From NCBI GenBank assembly GCA_012516075.1, contig JAAYXE010000123.1, positions 1 to 33,972 on the forward strand: 33,972 nucleotides of DNA, read 5' to 3'. The position numbers and the translations under genes are program-made. The notes under the pieces are model-generated. The model did no database searches and was not told where the DNA came from. It worked only from the letters and a program-made list of their open reading frames with translations. Shown here in pieces: positions 15,229 through 22,342 of the stretch (position 1 is its first letter; every line of letters begins with the position of its first letter). The stretch comes from Chloroflexota bacterium (GTDB taxonomy: Bacteria > Chloroflexota > Anaerolineae > Anaerolineales > UBA4823).

Positions 15229-15897
15229 TTACTCGAGCTCATCCAGATCGTCGTCTTCGCCCCATCGGCCCGCATCTCCTGCCCCGCGCAGTTCTTCCTC
15301 TTCCTCGGCTGTCGATTCGGGGTTCAGCTCCCAGCGGTTGGTATCGCGTGCGATGATCCTGTCTTCGGTGTTCAGTTCCTGGTCATCCTCGTAGGTGATC
15401 CCGGCCGCTTCGCCCAGTTCTTCGACGATATCCTGGTCGGGAGTCGCCACAGTGCCGCCGACCGTCTCTTCACCGCTCTGGTAAGACCCCTCCCAGTCTG
15501 CGTCGACATCCCCGGCGGTAATCCCGGGGCTGCGGGAGTGGTGATGGGTGAGGTCTTCAAGCAGCTGCTCGCTGCCAGCGTTGGTCATCTGGCGTTCGGC
15601 GAAATCATCCAGGATCTCCTGGTCATCCGTGTAGTCGTCGATCTGGTCCATCACGGCATCTGCGTTGGTGCCCACCTGGAGCGAGTCCTCGAGGGTTTCG
15701 TCGTCCAGAGGGTTGCCCTCGATCTGGTTGTCGTCTGTATTTACCTGCACAAAACCGAGCGGAGCATCCTCGAGCGAGGCGGTCTCCTCGCGTTCAGCAT
15801 CCGTTTCCTGCCGCTTTCCCGGGGCGTTTTCTCCCCGCACGGGCCGCTCCGGCAGATCCCTGCGCTGGGGCCGCTTATCCATTTCGTCTTCAGCCAT
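15229..15897 (-). CDS. DUF6335 family acidic protein
   Basis: 222 residues and very acidic (long Asp/Glu runs, C terminus EDDDLDELE). The C-terminal half matches what I know of DUF6335 from cyanobacteria and Chloroflexi: ITAGDVDADWEGSYQSGEE, VGGTVATPDQDIVEELGEAAGI, then IIARDTNRWELNPES. The function of DUF6335 is unknown. The N-terminal 40 residues are charged and probably disordered. There is no signal peptide or membrane segment. The start ATG follows AGAAGGAG. It lies 63 nt behind the M50-CBS protease gene and is probably co-transcribed from the operator-controlled promoter at 17204-17232. Confidence 0.88.
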   Translation of the reverse strand: MAEDEMDKRPQRRDLPERPVRGENAPGKRQETDAEREETASLEDAPLGFVQVNTDDNQIEGNPLDDETLEDSLQVGTNADAVMDQIDDYTDDQEILDDFAERQMTNAGSEQLLEDLTHHHSRSPGITAGDVDADWEGSYQSGEETVGGTVATPDQDIVEELGEAAGITYEDDQELNTEDRIIARDTNRWELNPESTAEEEEELRGAGDAGRWGEDDDLDELE

Positions 15898-15960
15898 TCA
15901 ATTCTCCTTCTGCCAGCGGTCAAAACCGCCGGGTGCTGCTGCCGGTTTCAAGCGCCGGCT

Positions 15961-17148
15961 TCACCGGCTGGTCGACAGATCATCATGCAGCTGCAGCCAG
16001 CGAATGATGTCCCGGCGGCGCAGCATACCCACCAGGCGGCCGCCCTGCACCACCGGCACCTGGCGCACATCGCGGCGGGTAAGCCGGTTGAGCGCATCCA
16101 TGACGTCCTGGCGGGGCGAGACCACTTCCAGCTCACTGGCGGGGGTCATCACCTGGCTCACCAGGGTATTGTTCCACTCGGTGCGCGGCACCTTACGGAT
16201 ATCATCCAGACAGATCAGGCCCACCAGGTTTTCGTTCTCCATCACGGGGAAGGCGTGCTCGTCGGTGCCCATCAGGTAATCTTCCACGAGCTGGTCGATG
16301 GTGATGCCTGGAGGTACGGTGGGCGTGCCGAGGCGCATCACGCGCTCCACCTGCACCCCTTCGAGCACGTCATTGATCAGCACCTGCTGGTAGCTCTGCG
16401 ACGCGGCGCTGTGCAGGAACCAGCCGATGAAGGCCAGCCACAAACCGGAGACGAAACCGGTGCCCAGGAAGGGGATGCGCAGCCCAAAGGCCATGGCAAT
16501 ACCGGTGATAATGAACAGCCACGCGACAACCCGCCCGACCAGCGTGGCCCAGCGTGTGGCCGTGCGCAGGCTGTCGGTGAGGGCCCACAGGATGGAGCGC
16601 AGCACGCGCCCGCCGTCCAGGGGAAAGCCGGGGATCAGGTTAAAGAGGCCCAGCACGATGTTGACCGGACCCAGCCAGAGCAGCAGCGTGGGGAGCGGGT
16701 CGAGCTGGCGCAGCGCTAACATTGGAGAGTCCAGCGGCAGGCCGCTATTGAAGGCCGTGGACCCGCCCAGGATAAGAAATACGATACCGAGCAGGATGCT
16801 GGTCAGCGGACCGACCACAGCGACCAGGAATTCCGTCCCGGGCGAGGGCGGCTCGCGCTCAATGTTCGATACGCCCCCAAAGATAAACAGGATAATGCTG
16901 CGCACTGGCAGCCCGCGCGCTTTCGCGACCAGCGAGTGCGCCAGTTCGTGCAGCAGCACCGAGAGAAAGAATAAAAACGATGCCCCCACGCCGGTCAGCA
17001 GATGCAGGCCGAAACTCCACTCCGGATGCAGGGCCGGGAAAACGAAAGCGGTTAGATTCCAGGTGACCAGGAGAAAGATGAAAATCCAGCTCCAGTCGAT
17101 GTAAATATTAATGCCAAACAGCCGGGCAATGCGTATGCCTCGATCCAT
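15961..17148 (-). CDS. Site-2-protease-type M50 metalloprotease with CBS pair (Rip3-like)
   Basis: 395 residues from ATG 17148, which has GGGAGG 9 nt upstream; the frame runs up to 17232, but the promoter lies inside that extension. The zinc motif HELAH (67-71) sits in a membrane helix, and the third ligand is in NLIPGFPLDGGR (170-181, D178). About six membrane segments are followed by two CBS domains (about 255-390), which bind adenine nucleotides. Such enzymes cut membrane-bound regulators inside the bilayer, here perhaps gated by energy state. The closest named analogue I know is mycobacterial Rv2625c (Rip3), a DosR regulon member with the same M50 plus CBS design. It is first in an operon with DUF6335. 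The substrate is unknown. Confidence 0.93.
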   Translation of the reverse strand: MDRGIRIARLFGINIYIDWSWIFIFLLVTWNLTAFVFPALHPEWSFGLHLLTGVGASFLFFLSVLLHELAHSLVAKARGLPVRSIILFIFGGVSNIEREPPSPGTEFLVAVVGPLTSILLGIVFLILGGSTAFNSGLPLDSPMLALRQLDPLPTLLLWLGPVNIVLGLFNLIPGFPLDGGRVLRSILWALTDSLRTATRWATLVGRVVAWLFIITGIAMAFGLRIPFLGTGFVSGLWLAFIGWFLHSAASQSYQQVLINDVLEGVQVERVMRLGTPTVPPGITIDQLVEDYLMGTDEHAFPVMENENLVGLICLDDIRKVPRTEWNNTLVSQVMTPASELEVVSPRQDVMDALNRLTRRDVRQVPVVQGGRLVGMLRRRDIIRWLQLHDDLSTSR

Positions 17149-17203
17149 GGAAAAATGCCTCCCTCTGAGCAGTAACTCACCCCACTTACAATGACCCATC
17201 TTA

Positions 17204-17232
17204 ACTATAGAGATGAAGGATGCAAGCAGCAA
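17204..17232 (-). promoter_or_regulatory. Promoter of the M50-DUF6335 operon
   Basis: On the minus strand: TTGCTG (17232-17227), a 17-bp spacer, TATAGT (17209-17204). The start would be near 17197, leaving a leader of about 50 nt before ATG 17148. Confidence 0.65.
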
Positions 17233-17233
17233 T

Positions 17234-17269
17234 GGGGATTTGTCCTAGAGTCCGGTAGGGATTTCCCTA
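17234..17269. promoter_or_regulatory. Two operator sites 22 bp apart, including exact copy 4
   Basis: The exact site TAGGGATTTCCCTA is at 17256-17269 (centre 17262.5). A degenerate one, GGGGATTTGTCCTA at 17234-17247 (centre 17240.5, 6 of 10 bases), is exactly 22 bp closer to the promoter and 8.5 bp before the -35. This is the same arrangement as at the small RNA promoter, on the opposite strand. Confidence 0.7.
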
Positions 17270-17677
17270 TAAAGCCGGTTGCTGAGCCCGCTTCAGGTGA
17301 CCTGCTGGAGTTGGCAGGATACGATCTTGCTGAAATCCGTTCCGTTCAGAGACCTTACCAGGGCCCGGACCCGTCCCGCGAACAGCCGCTTAACTCCCGC
17401 AAGCGTTCTAAACGTCATGCCAGCTATATAAACATTTGAACCGTTGAAACACTAAGGTAAATAAATGAAACGCCGAGTGACACAGTCCTGGCGGTCACCA
17501 GGAAGGAGAAAACTAGACCTCGATGCAGCGCCGCGCCCCTTTAGGAGAAAGACCGGTGAAATGCAGGGCGCCAAAACCGACAGGGAATCCGGACAGGTGA
17601 AAATGGTACAATTCCGGTACAGACCTGACAGCAGTCAGGGGGATTATGACGAAAATCTCAAAGAGGAGGAAATAAAT
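17270..17677 (+). other. Intergenic region and leader before osmC-like gene
   Basis: No convincing gene. An open frame begins at 17465 and joins the OsmC frame, but it reads as unstructured and lacks a ribosome site. A perfect 6-bp hairpin (17624-17629 with 17634-17639, loop AGCA) lies 38 nt before the OsmC start. If transcription begins at the candidate promoter near 17436, the leader is about 200 nt and could be regulatory, but I recognise no known riboswitch. Confidence 0.4.
17436..17463 (+). promoter_or_regulatory. Candidate promoter for the OsmC-like gene
   Basis: TTGAAC (17436-17441), a 16-bp spacer, TAAATA (17458-17463). The match is moderate and the leader it implies is long. Confidence 0.35.
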
Positions 17678-18106
17678 ATGGCTGTGAGGAACGCTGAAGC
17701 AGTTTGGGAAGGCAATTTGAAGGAGGGCCGGGGCCGGATGAGCTTCGGCAGCGGCGCTTTCGAGGGGGCATTTTCCTATGCTTCACGTTTTGAAGAGGGG
17801 ACGGGCACCAATCCCGAGGAATTGATTGGCGCGGCGCACGCCGGCTGTTTCTCGATGGCATTCGCCAACCTGCTTTCACAGGCCGGCTTCACCCCCGACC
17901 GTGTGAACACGCGCGCCCAGGTGCACCTGGGCAGGGTGGATGGAAAAGCGCGCATTACGCGCGTCCACCTGGAGACCGAGGCGATTGTGCCCGGTATCGA
18001 TGAACAGAAGTTTCAGGAGATTGCCCAGGCCGCGAAAGAGGGCTGCCCGGTATCCAATGCGCTCACCGGGGTAGAAATCACCCTGGATGCGAAGCTGGCG
18101 CAGTAA
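17678..18106 (+). CDS. OsmC-type organic hydroperoxide reductase
   Basis: 142 residues from ATG 17678, with AGGAGG at 17664-17669 spaced 8 nt. Length and pattern fit the OsmC subfamily (about 140 residues): EAVWEGNLKEGRG at the start, the peroxidatic cysteine in GAAHAGCFSMAFAN (C57) and the resolving cysteine in AKEGCPVSNAL (C123). It reduces organic and fatty-acid hydroperoxides with thiols, in the cytoplasm, as a dimer. It converges on the emfourin gene with only 21 nt between the stops, and no terminator is seen there. It fits the oxidative and redox stress theme of the region. The sublineage (OsmC rather than Ohr) is judged from the GAAHAGC and EGCPVSNAL wording. Confidence 0.93.
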   Translation: MAVRNAEAVWEGNLKEGRGRMSFGSGAFEGAFSYASRFEEGTGTNPEELIGAAHAGCFSMAFANLLSQAGFTPDRVNTRAQVHLGRVDGKARITRVHLETEAIVPGIDEQKFQEIAQAAKEGCPVSNALTGVEITLDAKLAQ

Positions 18107-18127
18107 AACCAGGCGCCGGACCCCCGC

Positions 18128-18436
18128 TTACCCGCGGCGGCTGCGGGCCAGCAGTGTGAGGTGCTCGATGAGCGGGCGAAGGGAATCTGGCATTCCCGCC
18201 TCGTTCACCTCCAGGCTGTGCTCGCGGTCGCCGTCTTTGATCCTCAGCCGGTACTGAAAGCGGTCGGCACCTGCCGCCTGCGGGGCCGAGATCACCGCCG
18301 GAAGGTGGAAAAAACCAGCTTCCTCGATTTCCTCCCGCAGCTTCCGGGCTTCTTCGACAGACAGGTCTTCGCTGTCCAGGTCCACCGCCAGGCGGATGGC
18401 GGCAAAACCACCGCTGCGTTCAAAATAAATCTGCAT
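18128..18436 (-). CDS. Emfourin-like inhibitor of M4 (protealysin-type) protease
   Basis: 102 residues from ATG 18436, with GGAGAGG 5 nt upstream; the longer frame to 18625 lies inside the protease gene and is spurious. The sequence (MQIYFERSGGFAAIRLAVDLDSEDLS, then EEAGFFHLPAV, then FQYRLRIKDGDREHSLEVNE and PLIEHL) fits the emfourin family, small cytoplasmic proteins encoded beside protealysin-like proteases that block them. It follows the M4 gene by 19 nt and is surely translated from the same mRNA. The pairing itself supports the call. Inhibition has been shown for the Serratia pair only, as far as I know. Confidence 0.85.
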   Translation of the reverse strand: MQIYFERSGGFAAIRLAVDLDSEDLSVEEARKLREEIEEAGFFHLPAVISAPQAAGADRFQYRLRIKDGDREHSLEVNEAGMPDSLRPLIEHLTLLARSRRG

Positions 18437-18455
18437 TTTCACCTCTCCGGGGCGC

Positions 18456-19634
18456 TCATTTGCGCCCGCCGGCCTGCGGGCGGAACAGGTTGAGCAGTGC
18501 GGGCAGGCAGCCGGGGTTTTCGCTGCCACCACCCCCGTCGATCTCGATGCCGACTTCCAGCCAGCCCATGCGCACAGCCTGCTGCTCCAGGCTGCCCACA
18601 CCGTAGAGCTCGCCAGCCGTTTCAAAGGTTAACCGGGCGGCGTCGTTGAAGTTCGAATTGGAACGCAGTTTATCGCGCAGGGTGACATACCAGATGCGCC
18701 CGGCCTTTTCCCAGGCATACCCGCCCAGTTCCAGAGCGGTGATGACGAAGGCGCGGTTCGGGATGCCGGAGTTGATGTGCACGCCCCCGTTGTCATTGGG
18801 GGTGTTGACATAGTCGTTCATATGCCCGGGCTGCGGATCGCGGCCCAGGACGGGGTCGTTATACGCCGTGCCGGGCTCCTTCATCGAACGGATGCCAACG
18901 CCGTTCACATTGGGCGTGAACAACCCCTCGCCAATGATCCAGTCGGCCTCGGCGGCTGTCTGGCTGCGCTGGCGCTGCTTGACCAGTGAACCGAAGACGT
19001 CGGACATCGATTCGTTCAGCGCGCCAGACTGGTAAGAATAGTTCAGGTTGGCCTCATACTGCGTGACCCCGTGGGTCAGCTCGTGGCCGATGATGTCGAC
19101 GGCGATGGTAAAGCGGTTGAACAGGCGCATCGATTCAGGCAGGTCTTCATCACCGTCGCCGTAGACCATCTGCTGCCCGTTCCAGAAGGCGTTGTCGTAG
19201 CCGCGCTGGTAGTGGACGGTGGAGATGAGCTGCAGGCCCTGACCGTCGATCGAGTTGCGCTCGTAAACCTGGCGGTAGAGGTCATAAGTCTCGCCGGCGC
19301 CGTCATAGGCTTCATCGGCCGCCGGGTCGCCGGTCGGCGCACCGCCCTCACTGCGCACCAGGCGCCCGGGCAGGCTGAATCCGAACTCGGCGTCGTATAC
19401 CAGGCGCTGTTTTTCCCCCACCGCACGCGCCTGCGAGGGCTCTACACCCTTGGCGATCGCCCGGCGTTTTTCGTGCAGGTCATCCGTGACCTGTAAGGAG
19501 CGCAGCGCTTTGGCCTGCTGCTCGGCCGTTCCACGCTCCGCAATGTTGCGCAGCATATACGGGGGGAGAATGCAGTGCAATGGGCAGCGCTGCGGTTGTA
19601 ACAGACTGTGTGTCGAACAGGCCCGGTGACTCAT
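18456..19634 (-). CDS. Protealysin-like M4 metalloprotease
   Basis: 392 residues. There is no signal peptide; instead a short propeptide with PPYML (24-28), the mark of protealysin-type enzymes. The catalytic zinc motif is HELTH (184-188), the third ligand and following motif are in NESMSD (E208), and the catalytic His region is GGVHINSGIPNRAF (about 285-298). Thermolysin-like fold, cleaves before hydrophobic residues. Lack of a signal peptide suggests a cytoplasmic or unusually exported enzyme, consistent with a cytoplasmic inhibitor encoded next to it. A strong ribosome site (AAGGAGG) precedes the ATG. The pair forms a two-gene operon with its own promoter (19686-19714). Confidence 0.94.
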   Translation of the reverse strand: MSHRACSTHSLLQPQRCPLHCILPPYMLRNIAERGTAEQQAKALRSLQVTDDLHEKRRAIAKGVEPSQARAVGEKQRLVYDAEFGFSLPGRLVRSEGGAPTGDPAADEAYDGAGETYDLYRQVYERNSIDGQGLQLISTVHYQRGYDNAFWNGQQMVYGDGDEDLPESMRLFNRFTIAVDIIGHELTHGVTQYEANLNYSYQSGALNESMSDVFGSLVKQRQRSQTAAEADWIIGEGLFTPNVNGVGIRSMKEPGTAYNDPVLGRDPQPGHMNDYVNTPNDNGGVHINSGIPNRAFVITALELGGYAWEKAGRIWYVTLRDKLRSNSNFNDAARLTFETAGELYGVGSLEQQAVRMGWLEVGIEIDGGGGSENPGCLPALLNLFRPQAGGRK

Positions 19635-19685
19635 AACCGATCCTCCTTATACTTTCCGTTCGTACTGACAGTAAACCTTCCTTAC

Positions 19686-19714
19686 AGGATAGCGGAAAAA
19701 CCTCCGCACTGCAA
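19686..19714 (-). promoter_or_regulatory. Promoter of the protease-emfourin operon
   Basis: Minus strand: TTGCAG (19714-19709), a 17-bp spacer, TATCCT (19691-19686). It lies about 50 bp before the start codon. Confidence 0.55.
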
Positions 19715-19867
19715 GAGGCTGTTTACGGCGTCAATACCGCGAGTGCAGCAGTAACACCCGCAGAGGAGCATTGAGGATACCGTATGCATGCCAGCCCGGC
19801 CGGCTCTTCACTGCGAGATCCAGCCCCTGGCGCGGCCATTTCCACAGGGCAACACCATTCTGTCCCC

Positions 19868-19894
19868 AAAAAAGCGCCTCATTTATCAGCGCTT
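19868..19894 (-). terminator. Terminator after the BtrH-like gene
   Basis: A 6-bp GC-rich stem (19872-19877 with 19889-19894) followed on the minus strand by a run of six T's (19873-19868). It is 24 nt past the stop of the BtrH-like gene. The rest of 19715-19867 shows nothing else. Confidence 0.6.
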
Positions 19895-19917
19895 CAGCGG
19901 TTCTAACTCCTCCCCTC

Positions 19918-21129
19918 TCACATCACGGCCTCCTGCAGGGCCTGGACGGCGCTGCGCTCCTGATCGTGAATGCGCCGCACCTGTTCGCTCAGACCGGCGC
20001 GAAAGCGGACCAGCTCCTCCCCTCCCAGGGGAAAGTCTGCAGCTTCCTGGCGCAGCGCTCCCAGGCGCAGGTTGATGGCGTGGATTTCCTCCCGTGCCGC
20101 CCCTCCCTGCGCGATGAACAGCTCGTGGCGGCGGTCTTTCAGGCGGCGCGCTTCTCCCAGCAGCGGCACGTCCGGCAGCAGGCTCTCCGCCAGCTCGCTC
20201 CACAACCGGGCGCTCTGGCGAAAGCCCTCAGCCGCCTCCCCCAGGGCCGGTTTATTCAGGCCCAAGGCCGCTTCTTCCAGGAAGGCGGCACAGGTGCCGC
20301 GGTCGGCCGCCGGACCGGTGCCCCAGTGGGCAATCCAGCCGTAGGCTCCGGGCAGGTAGGCTGTGCCGGCCAGGGCGGCGAACAGGCGCGGCCCGGCGGG
20401 GAAGAAGCGCTCCCAGCCCTGGGGACTGCGCCGGTTAGTGAGCAGGTCGGCCCAGCGCTGCAGGGCGGCGAAGCCGAAATTATTCCGGCTGCCCCTTGGC
20501 GGCTGCTCCGTGTACAGGCGGATGCACTTCCAGATCCCCTGCTGGACGGCGGCCGGCAGCTTGCGCTCGTCGGGAGGGTCCAGTGTGACCATCCGGAACT
20601 TATCCTTCTTCACCCGCGCCCGGGCGACCTGCAGGGACTCAGCGGGAACCTGCAGGGGCTGGCCGGAGCGGTCCGCCAGGCAGGCTATTCCATTCTCCAG
20701 GCCGTAGACCACCAGCGGCTGCATGTCCCACTCGTGGATTTCGTCAGGGTAAGCGTTATACGGCAGGCTTAACCTGTCGGCCCAGACCAGCGCCGGCCGG
20801 CCGTTTTCCAGCGCCTCGAGCAGGTTCTTCTCCCCCGCCGCGGGCCGGGACGTCTGCAGCACGGTCTGCACGATCCCCATGCGCTCCAGCATGGTTTGCA
20901 GGGGATCAAAGGTGTTTCGGGTGAGCAGGGCCAGGATGGGCGGGTAGCCCGCATAATCAAAGGTGAAATAACCGCAGGCGATCCCCCCGCTCACCCCCAG
21001 GAGGAAGGCTTCTGAATAGGGCCGGCCCGTGTGGGGAGCAATCACCCCCTGGTAGGCCAGAATATTGTGAACGCTTCCGGTTTCCGGATGGCGGCCGGTG
21101 AACTGCCGGTAATCTTCCAGGACAGGCAT
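19918..21129 (-). CDS. BtrH-like (butirosin biosynthesis H, DUF4872) protein
   Basis: 403 residues from ATG 21129, with AGGAGG 9 nt upstream; a TTG at 21135 is too close to that site. The N-terminal half resembles the BtrH N-terminal domain, a papain-like acyltransferase fold: NILAYQGVIAPHTGRPYSEAFLLGVSGGIACGYFTF, then the ALVWADRLSLPYN region and WDMQPLVVYGLENG. The C-terminal half resembles DUF4872 (AALQRWADLLTNRRSPQGWERFF). In the family members I recall, a Cys precedes the first helix; here the same place reads ETGSVHN, so the nucleophile may be lost. No antibiotic genes are nearby. Function is open; an acyl or peptide-thioester transfer role is only by analogy. Confidence 0.8.
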   Translation of the reverse strand: MPVLEDYRQFTGRHPETGSVHNILAYQGVIAPHTGRPYSEAFLLGVSGGIACGYFTFDYAGYPPILALLTRNTFDPLQTMLERMGIVQTVLQTSRPAAGEKNLLEALENGRPALVWADRLSLPYNAYPDEIHEWDMQPLVVYGLENGIACLADRSGQPLQVPAESLQVARARVKKDKFRMVTLDPPDERKLPAAVQQGIWKCIRLYTEQPPRGSRNNFGFAALQRWADLLTNRRSPQGWERFFPAGPRLFAALAGTAYLPGAYGWIAHWGTGPAADRGTCAAFLEEAALGLNKPALGEAAEGFRQSARLWSELAESLLPDVPLLGEARRLKDRRHELFIAQGGAAREEIHAINLRLGALRQEAADFPLGGEELVRFRAGLSEQVRRIHDQERSAVQALQEAVM

Positions 21130-21246
21130 GGTCAAACTCCTCCTTGCCAGATTTTCTCCATTTTAGAGAACCGGAGGCGTTCTGTGGAAAAGGAGAGACA
21201 TTAAATCGACTTTTTCGGGGCAGGATTGCGAGTTGTTTTCTGGAAA

Positions 21247-21975
21247 TCAGGTGCGGTAATTTTCCAGCAGCGCCAGAAATGCCGGGTCATGGTGCAGGGA
21301 GCGCAGGTCGTCATCCTGCCGGGAGTGCTCGACCAGCGCCGGGTTAAGATGCAGCGCGGTTTTCAGCTTATCCAGGGCTTTCTCACGCTCGCCGCTCAGG
21401 GCATAGTGACAGGCCAGGTTGTACCGGATGGTCCCCTGCCACTCGGGAGAAGGGTCCAGCCGGGCAGCCTCCCGCGCTTCGATTTCGCGCACGCGTTCAG
21501 CGCTGGCGTGGTCGCGCCGCTCCAGATACCCGAGCGTCAGGTGCGTCATGGCGTGTGAAAAAACCACGCCGTAGATAAAGCGCCACAGCGGGCGGTCGCC
21601 CAGCCACGGGAAGAGATGGGGAGTGTTAAGCTCCTCCTCGTTCAGCGCCTCGATCTGTGCGACCAGTTCGCGGTGGCCCGCTTCGACGACAGCCAGGATC
21701 GCCTCCCAGGGCTCGCTGCTGTACATTTCAAAAATCTGATCGTTCTCTTCCGGAATGCCGGCAGGGTGTTGGACAGCTTCGCCGCTGCGGGAGCGGGCGA
21801 TGCGGCCGGCCAGGCGGCGCTGCCGCTCGCCAATATGGGCCAGGATATCGCGCGGCATCCACTGGTCCACTGTCCCGGATAGATTGCGCTCATCCTGGCT
21901 GAAGGTCGACCGAAAGCGCAGGATCTCCTCCTGCGCCACTTCCAGCAGCGCGATCAGATCGGCTTTCCGGACCAT
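21247..21975 (-). CDS. DinB-like four-helix protein with C-terminal TPR
   Basis: 242 residues from ATG 21975, with AGGAGG 5 nt upstream; the frame to 22068 overlaps the previous gene and is spurious. The N-terminal 165 residues have the DinB/ClbS four-helix pattern: LIALLEVAQEEILRF, the helix QWMPRDILAHIGERQRRLAGRI and the metal-site style GVVFSHAMTHLTLGYLE. The last 70 residues form a TPR-like pair (YNLACHYALSGEREKALDKLKTALHLNPAL). DinB-fold proteins often bind a metal and act as thiol transferases or damage-protection proteins. The fusion to TPR suggests a partner protein. It is third in an operon after the SDR and MazG-like genes (gap 43 nt). Confidence 0.8.
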   Translation of the reverse strand: MVRKADLIALLEVAQEEILRFRSTFSQDERNLSGTVDQWMPRDILAHIGERQRRLAGRIARSRSGEAVQHPAGIPEENDQIFEMYSSEPWEAILAVVEAGHRELVAQIEALNEEELNTPHLFPWLGDRPLWRFIYGVVFSHAMTHLTLGYLERRDHASAERVREIEAREAARLDPSPEWQGTIRYNLACHYALSGEREKALDKLKTALHLNPALVEHSRQDDDLRSLHHDPAFLALLENYRT

Positions 21976-22018
21976 CACAACCTCCTGCCTGCAGCCCCCC
22001 TGTGCAGTTAATGATTGA

Positions 22019-22342
22019 TTACTGCCCGCGGCCATCCTCGACTCCAACCAGGAGCAGGCGCTTTTCAAAACCGCCGCGCCGCGCCCGCTTTTCCAGCCGC
22101 AGGGCTTCCAGCGCTTCCGGAGAGGTCCCCTGCAGACCGGCCAGCGCGTAGACGCCCTCCAGCAGGTTGGCCAGTTCCTCGACCGCTTCGCTCTGCAGGT
22201 ATTCCTGCACCTCTTCCTGCAGCTTGCGGTGCAGGGCAGCCGCGAACTCGGCCGGCTCCAGGATCTGTACAGCTGCCTTTTTGCCTTCCTGCTCGATGAT
22301 CTCCGGGATGCGGTCTCGGACCGCTTTATGGTAGTAAATCAT
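22019..22342 (-). CDS. MazG/HisE-like nucleotide pyrophosphohydrolase
   Basis: 107 residues, typical of the short group often annotated as phosphoribosyl-ATP pyrophosphohydrolase-like. It has KAVRDRIPEIIEQEGKKAAVQIL at the start, the acidic helix RKLQEEVQEYLQSEAVEELANLLEGVYAL (EExxE and E-x2-N/D metal motifs) and ends in RGGFEKRLLL. It splits NTPs to NMP and pyrophosphate, probably removing damaged nucleotides. No histidine genes are nearby, so a HisE role is unlikely. Its ATG overlaps the SDR stop in an ATGA, which shows translational coupling. Confidence 0.88.
   Translation of the reverse strand: MIYYHKAVRDRIPEIIEQEGKKAAVQILEPAEFAAALHRKLQEEVQEYLQSEAVEELANLLEGVYALAGLQGTSPEALEALRLEKRARRGGFEKRLLLVGVEDGRGQ

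Noticed and set aside
15202..16719. Plus-strand open frame of 505 codons across the DUF6335 and M50 genes
   Set aside because: Antisense to two well-supported genes, crosses their junction, no ribosome site, no family features.
17191..17439. Possible small gene in the region before osmC
   Set aside because: It overlaps the operator and promoter of the M50 operon and has no ribosome site or recognisable protein.
17465..17677. N-terminal extension of the OsmC protein by 71 residues
   Set aside because: OsmC proteins are about 140 residues; AGGAGG stands at the right distance from ATG 17678 and the extension reads as non-coding.
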